Below are positions 7,356-16,623 of a stretch of DNA of 64,000 nt, piece by piece. Both the position numbers and the translations under genes were made by a program. How positions within the stretch are numbered: position 1 is the stretch's first letter; each line of letters begins with the position of its first letter. The notes under the pieces were generated by a model that did no database searches, was not told the DNA's origin, and saw only the letters and a program-made list of their open reading frames with translations. Origin of the DNA: Caldilineaceae bacterium (GTDB taxonomy: Bacteria; Chloroflexota; Anaerolineae; Caldilineales; Caldilineaceae); contig JAHBVF010000009.1 in assembly GCA_019637685.1 (NCBI GenBank), positions 1 to 64,000 of the forward strand, read 5' to 3'.

Positions 7356-9083
7356 CTACCCCGCCTGCTTGGCCTTTTCCTCTTCCACCAGCACCCGGCG
7401 CAGGATTTTGCCCACCTGACTCTTGGGCAATTCGCTGCGGAAGTCCACAAAGACGGGCACTTTATAGGGAGCCAGGTTCTCTTTGCAGAAGGTGCGGATT
7501 TCATCCACCGAACTGCTCTGCCCTTCTTTCAGGACGACATAGGCTTTGACCGTCTCGCCCCGCTTGGAATCGGGGATACCGGCCACCACCGCCTCCTGCA
7601 CCTTCGGGTGCATATAGAGCACTTCCTCCACCTCGCGGGGAACAATATTGTAACCGCTGGCGATGATCAAATCCTTCTTGCGGTCCACAATATAGAAGCA
7701 GCCGTCCTCGTCCATTTTGGCAATGTCGCCGGTGTGGAACCAGCCGTCTTTATCGATGACTTTGTCGGTTTCATCCTGGCGCTGCCAATAGCCCGCCATC
7801 ACCTGGGGGCCTTTGATGACCAGTTCCCCTTCCCCGCCCGGCTCCACCAGATCGTAGCCGCCATCCTCCCGCTGGTCCAGGGCGACAATCGCTACCTGTG
7901 TGGAGGAGACAGGCACGCCAATCGAACCGGCTTTGCGGATGCCGTTGACCGGGTTGGCGCAGGCCACAGGCGATGTTTCGGTCAGGCCGTAGCCCTCGAT
8001 CAGCTTGCCGCCGGTAATCTCCTCGAAGCGGCGCTGCACCTCCACCGGCAGGGACATCCCGCCGGACATACACGCCTTCACCGAGCGCAGGTTGAACTCC
8101 GACACCTTCGGGTGGTTGATAATGGCGGTGTACATTGTGGGGATGCCGGGGTAGAGGGAGACCTTCTCCCGGTGGATAATCTCCAGCACCAGTTCCGTGC
8201 GCCGGGGGTCCGGGGTGACGATCAGTTCGCTGCCACTGTAGATGGTAAAGAGCATCGCGACTGTCATCCCATAGACGTGGAAAAAAGGGATCGCGCCCAG
8301 CGTCTTCTCGCCGCCGTATTCCAGACCGGGCAGCCAGGCGGCCAGTTGCAGCACATTGTTGATCAGATTGGCGTGGGTGAGCATAGCCGCTTTGGGAACG
8401 CCGGTTGTGCCGCCCGTATATTGCAGCAATACCACATCATCCGGTTTGGCGCTGATGGACGGGGCTTTGGCCGGGCTGGTGGCCAGCAGGTCTGTGTAGC
8501 GAAAGATGCCGGGCTCGTCAGCCACATCCACCATCAGCCCGCCGGCCCGCACTTGCTTCTCCACCAGAGATTTGAAGGGAAAGCCCAGAGAATCAGGCAC
8601 ATCGGTAATAATCACCCGTTTCACAGGCGTTTTGTCCTTCACCGATTCCAGACGGCTGTAGAGGCTGCTGAGCATCAGCACCGTCTCCGCTCCGCTGTCC
8701 TGCAACTGATGCTCGATCTCCCGGGATGTATACGTGGGGTTTGTGTTCACAACCACACAGCCCGCCTTCAGAATACCGTAGAATGCGACCACCTGCTGGG
8801 GGATGTTGGGCAACATCACCGAGACCCGAGCGCCCGGTTTCACCCCCATATTTTGCAGAGCCGCGGCAAAACGATCTGTGGCCTCCACCAGTTCGCGGTA
8901 GGTCATTTTGGACTGAATGGCGATGCCCAGCGGGAGATAGCGGAGCAGCATTCGCACGGCTATTTTGTTGGGATATTTGGCCGCGGCCGCGTCCAGCGTC
9001 TGGTGGATAAGCTGGCCCTGATAGTCGACTTCCTTCGGCACGCCCGTCTCGTAATTCTTTGTCCAAAGCTTTGCATCATACAT
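7356..9083 (-). CDS. fadD: Long-chain fatty-acid--CoA ligase
   Basis: Adenylate-forming enzyme of 575 residues that activates fatty acids to acyl-CoA through an acyl-AMP. The AMP-binding P-loop YTGGTTGVPKAAMLTH lies at about 222-237, the A5 motif EGYGLTETSP near 340, the A7/A8 region GWFHTGDIAKMDEDGCFYIVDRKKDLIIASGYNI near 430-465, and the A10 Lys in PKSQVGKILRR near the C-terminus. ATG 9083 is preceded by GGAG ten bases upstream. It is transcribed away from the CoA-binding gene that follows on the other strand. Chain-length preference is not readable. Confidence 0.92.
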   Translation of the reverse strand: MYDAKLWTKNYETGVPKEVDYQGQLIHQTLDAAAAKYPNKIAVRMLLRYLPLGIAIQSKMTYRELVEATDRFAAALQNMGVKPGARVSVMLPNIPQQVVAFYGILKAGCVVVNTNPTYTSREIEHQLQDSGAETVLMLSSLYSRLESVKDKTPVKRVIITDVPDSLGFPFKSLVEKQVRAGGLMVDVADEPGIFRYTDLLATSPAKAPSISAKPDDVVLLQYTGGTTGVPKAAMLTHANLINNVLQLAAWLPGLEYGGEKTLGAIPFFHVYGMTVAMLFTIYSGSELIVTPDPRRTELVLEIIHREKVSLYPGIPTMYTAIINHPKVSEFNLRSVKACMSGGMSLPVEVQRRFEEITGGKLIEGYGLTETSPVACANPVNGIRKAGSIGVPVSSTQVAIVALDQREDGGYDLVEPGGEGELVIKGPQVMAGYWQRQDETDKVIDKDGWFHTGDIAKMDEDGCFYIVDRKKDLIIASGYNIVPREVEEVLYMHPKVQEAVVAGIPDSKRGETVKAYVVLKEGQSSSVDEIRTFCKENLAPYKVPVFVDFRSELPKSQVGKILRRVLVEEEKAKQAG

Positions 9084-9521
9084 AAATGGCTTCTCCTTGA
9101 CAGTAGGGGAATGGCGGGCGGCTTGGCTCGGCCCGATTCGTCAAATGAATTGCTCGATAGGACAGGGCAGCCGCTGGGGCAAACGGCTGGCGTGAGGTTA
9201 GTAGAAAGTATAGCGCAGGGCCATTCGTTTGGGAAGTCGCTATCTATCCAGCCACACAACCCATTCTGCGCCGCGCAAAAAAAGAGCGGAGTGTGGGTAC
9301 ACAGTAGATGTACAATAGAGACCGAATGTTGTGGCAGAGTTCCTGATGGGAAAGCACGAATCTTTGACATCTTCGATCCGGGGACAGTATACTTCCAGTT
9401 CAGGTTATCAATCCAAAAACCACAAAGGCACCAAAACACAAAGAAGAAAGTCAAATCACTGCTTTTCCTTTGTGTCTTCGTGGCTTTGTGGTTCGATATT
9501 GACTATCGAGACAAAAGCACA
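9084..9521. other. Divergent intergenic region with a dispersed inverted repeat
   Basis: About 440 bp between the divergent ligase and CoA-binding genes. It contains a long imperfect inverted repeat at 9418-9493: AACCACAAAGGCACC at the left pairs with the GGCTTTGTGGTT side at the right, with a short A+T loop. This CACAAAG family (family B) has a second copy at 42156-42226. A TACAAT box near 9311 could be a -10 element. Confidence 0.6.
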
Positions 9522-9929
9522 ATGCCAAATCTGATTCGTAAATATGCCAACGAGCCGGTGTGGGCCGTGGTGGGGGCCAGCAACAATCCCCGCAAATATG
9601 GCAACCGCATCTACAAAACCTTGCGCACAGCAGGCTATACTGTCTATGCGGTTAACAACCGGGAGAGTGATGTGGAAGGCGACCCGGCCTACGCATCCCT
9701 GCTGGACCTGCCCCAGCCACCCACTGTGGTGGATATGGTAATTCCCCCCTATTTGGCGCTGGAAGTGGTGCAGCAGGCCAAGGAAGCCGGGGCCAAAGCC
9801 GTCTGGTTTCAGCCCGGCGCGGAGGATGCCGAGGCTATCCGCTGGGCCAAAGCCAATGGAATGGATGTGGTGGAGGACTGTATTCTTGTGCAGCACGTGC
9901 AAAACCCAAAAGGCGAAATACCGGAGTGA
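9522..9929 (+). CDS. CoA-binding domain protein (CoA_binding_2)
   Basis: 135-residue single-domain Rossmann-fold protein of the YccU/CoA_binding_2 type. VWAVVGASNNPRKYGNRIYKTL (about 10-31) forms the nucleotide-binding turn, followed by GYTVYAVNN, a PPTVVDMVIPP strand-turn, KAVWFQPGAEDAEAI and the terminal VVEDCILVQHV segment. Members resemble the CoA-binding domain of succinyl-CoA synthetase; their cellular role is not established. The start ATG 9522 is the only Met that fits the domain start; the much longer upstream open frame is antisense to the ligase gene and is not believed. Neighbouring osmC and thioredoxin genes suggest a redox-related setting. Confidence 0.85.
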   Translation: MPNLIRKYANEPVWAVVGASNNPRKYGNRIYKTLRTAGYTVYAVNNRESDVEGDPAYASLLDLPQPPTVVDMVIPPYLALEVVQQAKEAGAKAVWFQPGAEDAEAIRWAKANGMDVVEDCILVQHVQNPKGEIPE

Positions 9930-9990
9930 TGAGATCGCAGAATGAGTTTGTCAGTCAACTACTGACCCAATAACCCAATCGAGGTTTCCC

Positions 9991-10392
9991 ATGTCCAAAG
10001 CCCGTGTGAAGTGGATCGAAGGCAAGACCTTTCTCGGCATCGACGCCAACGGCAAGTCCGCGGTGATGAGCGGCCCGGACGGTCCCGGCGTCAGCCCTAT
10101 GCAGATGCTCCTGCTGGGGCTGGGCGGCTGCTCGCTGATCGATGTGGTGGTTATTCTGGAGAAGCAGCGCCAGCCCTTCGCCGGTGTAGAAGTAGAGATG
10201 GACGGCGTGCGCGCCGAGGAAGCCCAGCGCCCGTGGAAAGACATTCACATGCACTTTATCGTCACCGGCGCGGGGGTGGACGAAGCCAAAGTCGAACGGG
10301 CCATCGCACTGAGTGTGGAGAAGTATTGCGGCGCGTATGCCACGCTCTCCGGTGTGGCGACGATTACCCACGATTTTGAGGTGCGGGAATAG
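9991..10392 (+). CDS. OsmC family peroxidase-like protein
   Basis: 133 residues, the usual OsmC/YhfA size. OsmC proteins reduce organic hydroperoxides by two conserved cysteines. Both are here: Cys in LGLGGCSLIDVV (about 46) and Cys in VEKYCGAYATLSG (about 113). The pattern of the first, GGCSLID, and the short length fit the YhfA branch, whose function is less certain than that of Ohr. Start ATG with GAGG seven bases upstream. It is followed after 62 bp by a thioredoxin gene, a plausible electron donor. Confidence 0.88.
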   Translation: MSKARVKWIEGKTFLGIDANGKSAVMSGPDGPGVSPMQMLLLGLGGCSLIDVVVILEKQRQPFAGVEVEMDGVRAEEAQRPWKDIHMHFIVTGAGVDEAKVERAIALSVEKYCGAYATLSGVATITHDFEVRE

Positions 10393-10454
10393 ACAGCGGA
10401 TGACCGACTGCGGACGACCGACCGCTGACGGCAGAACGTACAGGCAAAACGGCA

Positions 10455-10868
10455 ATGTTAGATAGATTTCTTCAAATAGCAGGACTCAAAGCAAAAAAAA
10501 CACCCCGCCCCGCGACCTCCCAACCGGCGGTTGCCAAAGCGCGGCCGGTCCACGTGACCGACGCTGACTTTGACGAGCGCATTCTGGGCAGCGAGCAACT
10601 GGCTGTCGTCGATTTCTGGGCGGACTGGTGTGGCCCCTGCCATCAAATGTCGCCCCACATCGGCTTTCTGGCCGAGGAGTACGCGAGCCGGATTGTCGTC
10701 GCCAAACTGGACGTAGACGAGAACCCTACCATCCCCGCTCGCTACAACATTCTGGGCATCCCCACTGTCATCTTTTTCCGCAACGGGGAAGCAGTGGACC
10801 GCCACACAGGGGTGTTGACCATTGACGGACTGAGCGAGCGGGTGGAGAAATTATTGCGTGCTGCGTAA
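10455..10868 (+). CDS. trxA: Thioredoxin
   Basis: 137 residues. Residues about 35-137 form a thioredoxin fold with the active site FWADWCGPCHQM (Cys 59 and Cys 62), LDVDENPTIPARYNILGIPTVIFF with the cis-Pro before the Thr, and a C-terminal helix. The first 33 residues are a basic, Pro/Ala-rich extension not normally found in thioredoxin 1. It reduces protein disulfides and could serve the OsmC protein upstream. The stop codon lies inside a 20-bp inverted repeat that starts at 10857. Confidence 0.92.
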   Translation: MLDRFLQIAGLKAKKTPRPATSQPAVAKARPVHVTDADFDERILGSEQLAVVDFWADWCGPCHQMSPHIGFLAEEYASRIVVAKLDVDENPTIPARYNILGIPTVIFFRNGEAVDRHTGVLTIDGLSERVEKLLRAA

Positions 10869-10925
10869 TGCGTATTTTGTATCGGGCAGAGAAATCTCAA
10901 GACGGAATACGCAGTACGCAGTACG
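10857..10925. repeat. Inverted repeat of TACGCAGTACGCA type overlapping the thioredoxin stop
   Basis: CGTGCTGCGTAATGCGTATT (10857-10876) pairs with the 20-mer at 10906-10925 at 18 of 20 positions, with a 29-nt loop. The left arm contains the last codons and stop of the thioredoxin gene. No T tract follows. It may act as a 3' stabilising or weak termination structure. Confidence 0.7.
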
Positions 10926-10996
10926 GGGGTCGAACGAGCCGAAATTTCAACTTCTCAATTACGTCCAAACGGGCAAACTTTTACGGAGTATTTTCC

Positions 10997-12775
10997 ATGC
11001 GAATGTCAAAATTGTTTTTCCAGACCCTGCGGGAAGTGCCCGCGGATGCCGATGTCACCAGCCATCAGTTGATGCTGCGCGCCGGGCTGGTGCGCCAGGT
11101 GGCCGCGGGCATCTTCGACTTCCTGCCCCTGGGCCTGCGCGTCAAACACAAAATTGAACAGATTCTGCGCGAGGAGATGGACGCCATCGGCGGCCAGGAA
11201 GTCTCTCTGCCTGTCGTCCAGCCCGCGGAGCTTTGGCAGCGCACAGGCCGCTGGCAGGCGATTGGGGACGATCTGGCCCGGCTGAAGGACCGCAACGGGC
11301 GGGATATGGTCCTGGGCATGACCCACGAGGAGGTCATCACCGAAATGGCCGGCGGCGTCATCAACAGCTACCGCCAACTGCCCCAGATGCTCTATCAGAT
11401 TCAGACCAAATTCCGGGACGAACCCCGGCCCCGGGGCGGGCTGATCCGGGTGCGGGAGTTTACGATGAAGGACGCCTACTCCTTCCACACGGACTTCGCC
11501 GATCTGGACGCCTACTATCCCGATGTCTACCAGGCCTATTTCAATATTTTCCGTCGGGCTGGGTTGCAAGTGATAGCGGTGGAGAGCGATACCGGAATGA
11601 TGGGCGGCACAATGGCCCACGAATTTATGGCCCTGACTCCCATCGGTGAGGATACTCTGCTGCTCTGCGACGCCTGCCACTACGCGGCCAACCGGCAGAT
11701 CGCCACTTTTGTCAAAGAGGCCGCACCCGCCGAAGATGCCTTGGCTCTGGAAGAGGTGGAGACACCCGGCGTCAACACCATCGCAGCCCTGGCCGAATTT
11801 CTGGGTGTGCCCGAAAGCCGCACAGCCAAAGCCATCTTCCAGGTGGCCGAAGTGGACGGCGAGGACGGCAAGAGCCGGGAGCAGTTCGTCTTTGTGGTTG
11901 TGCGCGGGGATATGGAACTGAACGAGACAAAGCTGACAAACGCCATCGGCGCACGCCGCCTGCGCCCGGCCACGGTGGATGAAATCAAAGCCATCGGCGC
12001 GGAAGCGGGCTATGGCTCGCCCGTGGGTATCGACCGGGCCAAAGTGCTGCTGGTGGTGGACGATCTGATTCCCCAGAGCAGCAATCTGGTGGCCGGAGCC
12101 AACAAAGAGGGCTGGCACTACAAGAACGTCAACCACGGGCGGGACTACAGCGCCGATCTGGTGTTGGATGTAGTGGCCGCCGCGGAAGGCCACGGCTGCC
12201 CGGTCTGCGGCGAAGCCCTGACCGCCGTGCGCGGGGTGGAGGTGGGCAATATCTTCAAGCTGGGCACGAAATACAGTGAGGCTATGGATGCGGTCTATCT
12301 GGACGAGAAAGGCGAGAGCCACGCGTTGGTCATGGGCTGCTACGGCATCGGTTCTGGGCGGCTGATCGCCAGTGTCATCGAAATCAGCAACGACGAGAGC
12401 GGCATCATCTGGCCGGTGTCGATAGCCCCCTACGAGGTCCATCTGGTCAGTCTGGCGACACACAAGCAGCCGGAGATTGTGGCGAAGGTGGAGGAGGTCT
12501 ACGCCGCGCTGCAGAGGGTGGGCATCGAAGTCCTCTACGATGACCGGGACGAGCGCGCGGGCGTCAAGTTCAACGACGCCGACCTGCTGGGCCTGCCCCT
12601 GCGCCTGACAATGGGCAAGCGGGGCGTGGAGAACGGCATTGTGGAGATGAAAAACCGGCGCACGGGCGAAGGCAGCGAAGTGGCCCTGGACGCAGTAGTT
12701 GCAGGTGTGCGCGCGGCACTGGATGCCGAAAAGTCATTGATCGCAGCGACAGTTGTCCCAGAGAAAATGGCCTGA
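10997..12775 (+). CDS. proS: Proline--tRNA ligase
   Basis: Class II aminoacyl-tRNA synthetase of 592 residues that charges tRNA-Pro. It is the bacterial-type enzyme with an inserted editing domain. Motif 1 region is near residues 40-75, motif 2 (TKFRDEPRPRGGLIRVREFTMKDAYSFH) near 137-164, the editing INS domain about 230-385 (NTIAALAEFLGV...KTAKAIFQ-like, AIGARRLRPATVDEI), and motif 3 (CYGIGSGRLIASVIE) near 450. The anticodon-binding domain (APYEVHLV...) ends the protein. ATG 10997 is chosen because the family begins MRxSKLFxxTLREVP; the open frame upstream runs through a repeat. A strong terminator follows. Confidence 0.96.
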   Translation: MRMSKLFFQTLREVPADADVTSHQLMLRAGLVRQVAAGIFDFLPLGLRVKHKIEQILREEMDAIGGQEVSLPVVQPAELWQRTGRWQAIGDDLARLKDRNGRDMVLGMTHEEVITEMAGGVINSYRQLPQMLYQIQTKFRDEPRPRGGLIRVREFTMKDAYSFHTDFADLDAYYPDVYQAYFNIFRRAGLQVIAVESDTGMMGGTMAHEFMALTPIGEDTLLLCDACHYAANRQIATFVKEAAPAEDALALEEVETPGVNTIAALAEFLGVPESRTAKAIFQVAEVDGEDGKSREQFVFVVVRGDMELNETKLTNAIGARRLRPATVDEIKAIGAEAGYGSPVGIDRAKVLLVVDDLIPQSSNLVAGANKEGWHYKNVNHGRDYSADLVLDVVAAAEGHGCPVCGEALTAVRGVEVGNIFKLGTKYSEAMDAVYLDEKGESHALVMGCYGIGSGRLIASVIEISNDESGIIWPVSIAPYEVHLVSLATHKQPEIVAKVEEVYAALQRVGIEVLYDDRDERAGVKFNDADLLGLPLRLTMGKRGVENGIVEMKNRRTGEGSEVALDAVVAGVRAALDAEKSLIAATVVPEKMA

Positions 12776-12849
12776 TCCCGGCCCGGCTTTGGCGGTTAAC
12801 AACCCACGGCCGCGTGGGAGAGTGACTCTCGCCGCAGATTTGGCGTTCT

Positions 12850-12879
12850 GGCCGTGGATGCGACAGCGCATCCACGGCC
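12850..12879 (+). terminator. Rho-independent terminator of proS
   Basis: A perfect 13-bp GC-rich stem (12850-12862 with 12867-12879), 4-nt loop ACAG, followed by CTTTTTG. It lies 75 bp after the proS stop. Confidence 0.93.
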
Positions 12880-12885
12880 CTTTTT

Positions 12886-13589
12886 GATTGGCGAGCACCG
12901 CTGGTATCGCCTGCTGCGCGCCCAGCAAAGAGCCGCGGGCAGTGGCCCAACCATCCCCAGTCTTTTTGTTGGTTCGGTGCATCGACAGCAGCGGACAAAG
13001 TCAAACAAGCGCGTCACATCCGCAAATAAGAATTCTTCCTGGGTGAATGGGGTGACAGGTTCCTCGATCATTCACCCCGCGTGCCAACGCTGGGTGTCAC
13101 AGCGGAACCCAGTCATAACGCTAGATTTGTCATCCTTCCTGCGTATTCTTTTTGGCCCGGCTCTGTCAATATAACAGGACGATACATGGCTGGTTGTACT
13201 GGATGAACGAGATTGTGTAGCGATCAGGTTGATAGTGAAAGGAGCTGGACGCTGATAAACGCGGAGGAACGAAGATTTTTTCTCTGGATCAGCGTCTATC
13301 TGCGTGAATCAGCGTCCCATTTTTTGTTCCATCATCAGTCTGATCAGCACAGAAAGAACGAGATTGTCTACGGTTGCCACAAGTGCTTGTGGGCAGATAA
13401 ACACCCCGCATGCCATCGCCGGCAAAGAGAAATTCAAAATACAAGTGGGCGCGCGAGGTGCTGATTCCGGGAATCGACCCGATGATCGATCTGCATTGTC
13501 CCCCGTTTCGGTCAACTTTGACGCGGGAATATTTGTTTGCTACGCTACGTAAGCTTTGCTGTTGTCCATCCCTGAAGGAGTTCAACAAA
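12886..13589. other. Gene-free region with a dispersed repeat and a hairpin
   Basis: About 700 bp with no convincing gene. It holds a 9-bp hairpin GGGTGAATG / CATTCACCC (13041-13049 with 13079-13087). The final 150 bp probably carry the promoter of the MalT-like gene, but no clear -35/-10 pair was found. Confidence 0.5.
13228..13352. repeat. Dispersed self-complementary repeat, family A, copy 2
   Basis: Closely matches 6944-7049, including GGACGCTGATAAACGC and TCAGCGTCCCATTTT, with an extra insertion (TATCTGCGTGAATCAGCG) in the right arm. The inner arms pair as in copy 1. Confidence 0.7.
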
Positions 13590-16334
13590 ATGCTCGGACA
13601 AATCTTGCAGACAAAACTCTATCGTCCGCGGCCACGCCCAAACACCGTTGCGCGGCAGCGGTTGCATCGACGGCTGGACGAAGGGCTGTCTTTAGGCCGC
13701 AAATTGACCCTCGTGGCCGCCGCGGCCGGCTATGGAAAAACGACACTTGTGAGCGACTGGCTGGCTGAGCAGGAGCGCCCGGTAGCCTGGCTCTCCTTGG
13801 ATATGGCGGACAATGACCCCGTACGCTTTCTCGCCCATGTTATTGCCGCTTTGCAGACCATCGACGCCGATTTCGGTATCGACTTGATGGTCCTGTTGGA
13901 AGTATCAAAACCACTTGTCCCCGGCATCGTCGTGCCGGTGCTGCTCAACGAAATAATTGGGCAACTGCCACAGTTTATATTGGTGTTGGACGATTACTAC
14001 TTGATCGAGACTCCCTCTGTTTACGAGATTATGACGCTCCTGATTGAGCAAATGCCCCCGGCCATGCATCTGATTCTGATCACCCGCGTCGATCCGCCCT
14101 TGCCGCTGGCCAGGTTGCGGGCGAATGGACAGTTGACCGAAGTCCGGGCCAGAGAACTCTATTTTACACAGGAGGAGACGGCCAGCTTTCTCAACGAATG
14201 TATGGGGCTTGACCTGACGAAAAATGATGTAGCTGTCCTGGAAAACCGTACGGAGGGATGGATTGCCGGCCTACAGTTGGCAGCCCTCTCGCTGCGTGGA
14301 GCAACGAATATAGGCGAGTTCATCGAAAGTTTTGCAGGCAACAATCGATATGTACACGACTATTTGCTGGAAGAGGTCTTGGCCCAACAGCCCAAAGCCG
14401 TGCAGGACTTTCTGATCCAGACTTCGATTTTGGAACGTTTGAATGGTTCTCTCTGTAATGCCGTCACCGGCCAATCAGATGGGCAAATCGTGCTGGAACG
14501 CCTGGACACAGCCAATCTCTTTGTGATACCCCTGGACAACCAGCGCAATTGGTATAGGTATCATCAGCTTTTCATGGACATATTGCGCATCCGACTACAG
14601 GCCGATTGGCCCGATAAAGTCGACGAAATGCACGTGCGCGCCAGCAAATGGTATGAAGCGCATCACTTCACAGCCGAGGCCATCCAACACGCGCTCGCGG
14701 CGCGGGCGTGGGATCGGGCGGCCGATTTGATGGAGCGGGCCGTGCCCAGGCTAGGCAGAACCAAAGGGGATATTTCTCCGCTGCTTGCCTGGTGCCAACA
14801 GTTGCCGGAGGAAATCGTCGCGTCCCGTCCTGTTTTGGCCGTCTACTACACCTGGCTGCTAACGGATACAGCCCAATTGGAGGCTGCCGAGCACTGGCTC
14901 CATCGGCTTGAATCAGGTTCGGTCGCTGATCTTGAGAAGTTCGGGAGCATCTCAGCCACTATTCGCTCCCAGATTGCACTTATCCGGGGGCATGGCGCAG
15001 ATGCAGTGGCCCAGGCCGAACAAGCTTTGGCCCGTATGCCCGCGGATGAACAGACCTTCTGGCGGGAAATGGCTGTACTCAGTCTTATGTCGGGCGCGCT
15101 CTCGCTGGGCGATCTGCAGCGCGCCGAAGATGCCGCGAGGACATTGCCGTCTCTGGATACACGGCCCACCGCGACCCATCTGTTTGCCGCCAGCTTAAGC
15201 GGGATCATACAGGTTGTTCGGGGCGAGTACCACGCGGCTGCCCGGCACTTTCGCCACATCCTGGATCACGCCGTGTTGGGTGAGCGGGGTAGCCGCCGCC
15301 CATCTCCTCTTCACCCGATGGCAGGCTTGGCGCAGATCGGGCTTGGCCAGGTGCTTCTGGCCTGGAATCTGGTGGAAGAGGCGGCCCCGCTGATAGAGTC
15401 TGGTCTGCGCCTGGGCGAACAGACCCAGAACACCACGACGCTCACCCATGCATACGAGGCACTGCTTGACCTGCGCTGGACCCAAACTGATCTGCCGGGC
15501 TTTGATGAGGCGCTACAACGGACGGGTGACTGGGAAGAGACGCTGAAGACAGGCGGTATCTGGCTAGCCAATGTAGTCACCGCTTATCGCAGATGCTTTG
15601 AAGCCGTCGCCGGCAAAATGGATGGACTGACCATCTGGCTGGCCTCCTTCCGGGTGCAACGGACTGCTTCGGTCGACCTGGCGCGGACAGAACTGTCCTA
15701 TGCGGAAATGTTCATGGATTTGGCCTTTGCGCGGGGGCTGCTGGCGTGGGGAGAATCCAGCGGCGATCCTATCCTATTGGACGAATCAGCCACGGTCTTA
15801 CGCAATCTGGTCGCCAACAGCAGAAGTCAAACACTCTTCACGATCCAACTGCGCGCTCAACTCTATTTGGCCCTGGTCCTTCGGGCGTTGGGGCAGTTGG
15901 ACGAGGGCATTTTGGCTATGGAGCGGGCTGTTGACCTGGCAAGCCCGGCCGCGGCCCTTCGCCCTTTCCTGGACGAAGGCGGGGCCGCGTGCCATCTGTT
16001 GAGGACTCTGAGCGATCGTCCACACCCGCCTGCGTTCACCCGTGTTTTGGTGGATGCTTTTGCCGAGACCGCGGCCCCCATCCCGGCCGTGCCAGCATCC
16101 CCAACAGGCCAGGACACACAGCAGGCCAACCAGCAGCTTCTGGATCCCCTGACCGAGCGAGAATTGGACGTGTTGCAGCACATCGCAAAGGGCTTGACCA
16201 ACAAAGAGATCGCGGATCACCTGTATGTCACCGAGGGCACGGTCAAGTCACATGCCAAACATATCTACAGCAAGTTGGGTGTGGGCAACCGCACCGAAGC
16301 TGCTGCCCGCGCCCGAGAACTACACCTCGTCTGA
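13590..16334 (+). CDS. MalT-like ATP-dependent LuxR family transcriptional regulator
   Basis: 914-residue STAND-type regulator. A Walker A motif AAGYGKTT lies near 45-52 and a Walker B region FILVLDDYY near 130; the NB-ARC-like module extends to about 330 (YRYHQLFMDILR). A long helical TPR-like sensor region spans about 340-830, and a LuxR-type HTH near 848-910 (LTERELDVLQHIAKGLTNKEIADHLYVTEGTVKSHAKHIYSKLGV) binds DNA. Such proteins bind ATP and a small ligand, then activate transcription. ATG 13590 is preferred: AAGGAG lies nine bases upstream, and upstream in-frame residues do not fit the family. It lies next to the lipoprotein and CPBP genes, possible targets; the ligand is unknown. Confidence 0.92.
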   Translation: MLGQILQTKLYRPRPRPNTVARQRLHRRLDEGLSLGRKLTLVAAAAGYGKTTLVSDWLAEQERPVAWLSLDMADNDPVRFLAHVIAALQTIDADFGIDLMVLLEVSKPLVPGIVVPVLLNEIIGQLPQFILVLDDYYLIETPSVYEIMTLLIEQMPPAMHLILITRVDPPLPLARLRANGQLTEVRARELYFTQEETASFLNECMGLDLTKNDVAVLENRTEGWIAGLQLAALSLRGATNIGEFIESFAGNNRYVHDYLLEEVLAQQPKAVQDFLIQTSILERLNGSLCNAVTGQSDGQIVLERLDTANLFVIPLDNQRNWYRYHQLFMDILRIRLQADWPDKVDEMHVRASKWYEAHHFTAEAIQHALAARAWDRAADLMERAVPRLGRTKGDISPLLAWCQQLPEEIVASRPVLAVYYTWLLTDTAQLEAAEHWLHRLESGSVADLEKFGSISATIRSQIALIRGHGADAVAQAEQALARMPADEQTFWREMAVLSLMSGALSLGDLQRAEDAARTLPSLDTRPTATHLFAASLSGIIQVVRGEYHAAARHFRHILDHAVLGERGSRRPSPLHPMAGLAQIGLGQVLLAWNLVEEAAPLIESGLRLGEQTQNTTTLTHAYEALLDLRWTQTDLPGFDEALQRTGDWEETLKTGGIWLANVVTAYRRCFEAVAGKMDGLTIWLASFRVQRTASVDLARTELSYAEMFMDLAFARGLLAWGESSGDPILLDESATVLRNLVANSRSQTLFTIQLRAQLYLALVLRALGQLDEGILAMERAVDLASPAAALRPFLDEGGAACHLLRTLSDRPHPPAFTRVLVDAFAETAAPIPAVPASPTGQDTQQANQQLLDPLTERELDVLQHIAKGLTNKEIADHLYVTEGTVKSHAKHIYSKLGVGNRTEAAARARELHLV

Positions 16335-16623
16335 CAATTATCCATCCCCCGCACTCGTCACACAATTTCTGCACAGAAATACCCGCCTGGCGCGCGTCGC
16401 ACCTGGGCAGTTACCTGCCTTCGTTCTTTTGTGCCCTTCTCCGCCTCTCCCTCTTTCGGGGGAGAAAGACGATCCTCCCCGAATTTCTCTCTATTTGGGC
16501 ATGAAATGCCTCGCCCTATCGAGTACGCTGGTTCTGCACATCTGATGCGCTGATCGATTGGCTGCAGCCTGCGCATGATGCGTTTTTTGTTCAATCAAGT
16601 TGGTACAACCAGAGAGGAACCCA
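16335..16623. promoter_or_regulatory. Leader region of the lipoprotein gene with a shared 16-mer
   Basis: 289 bp without a gene. The 16-mer CCTCTTTCGGGGGAGA at 16450-16465 recurs exactly at 18957-18972, ahead of the next small gene, and both are followed by a GAT..TCCCC tract and a TATTTGGG word. The role is unknown; it may be a shared regulatory or repeat element. Confidence 0.35.

Noticed and set aside
7305-9521. Very long open frame on the + strand covering the fadD region
   Set aside because: It is antisense to the acyl-CoA ligase gene with its clear domains. Only the last part (from 9522) is a real gene, the CoA-binding protein.
12886-13589. Possible tRNA or small RNA gene in the gap after proS
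   Set aside because: No cloverleaf arms or T-loop word were found; only short hairpins and the family A repeat are visible.
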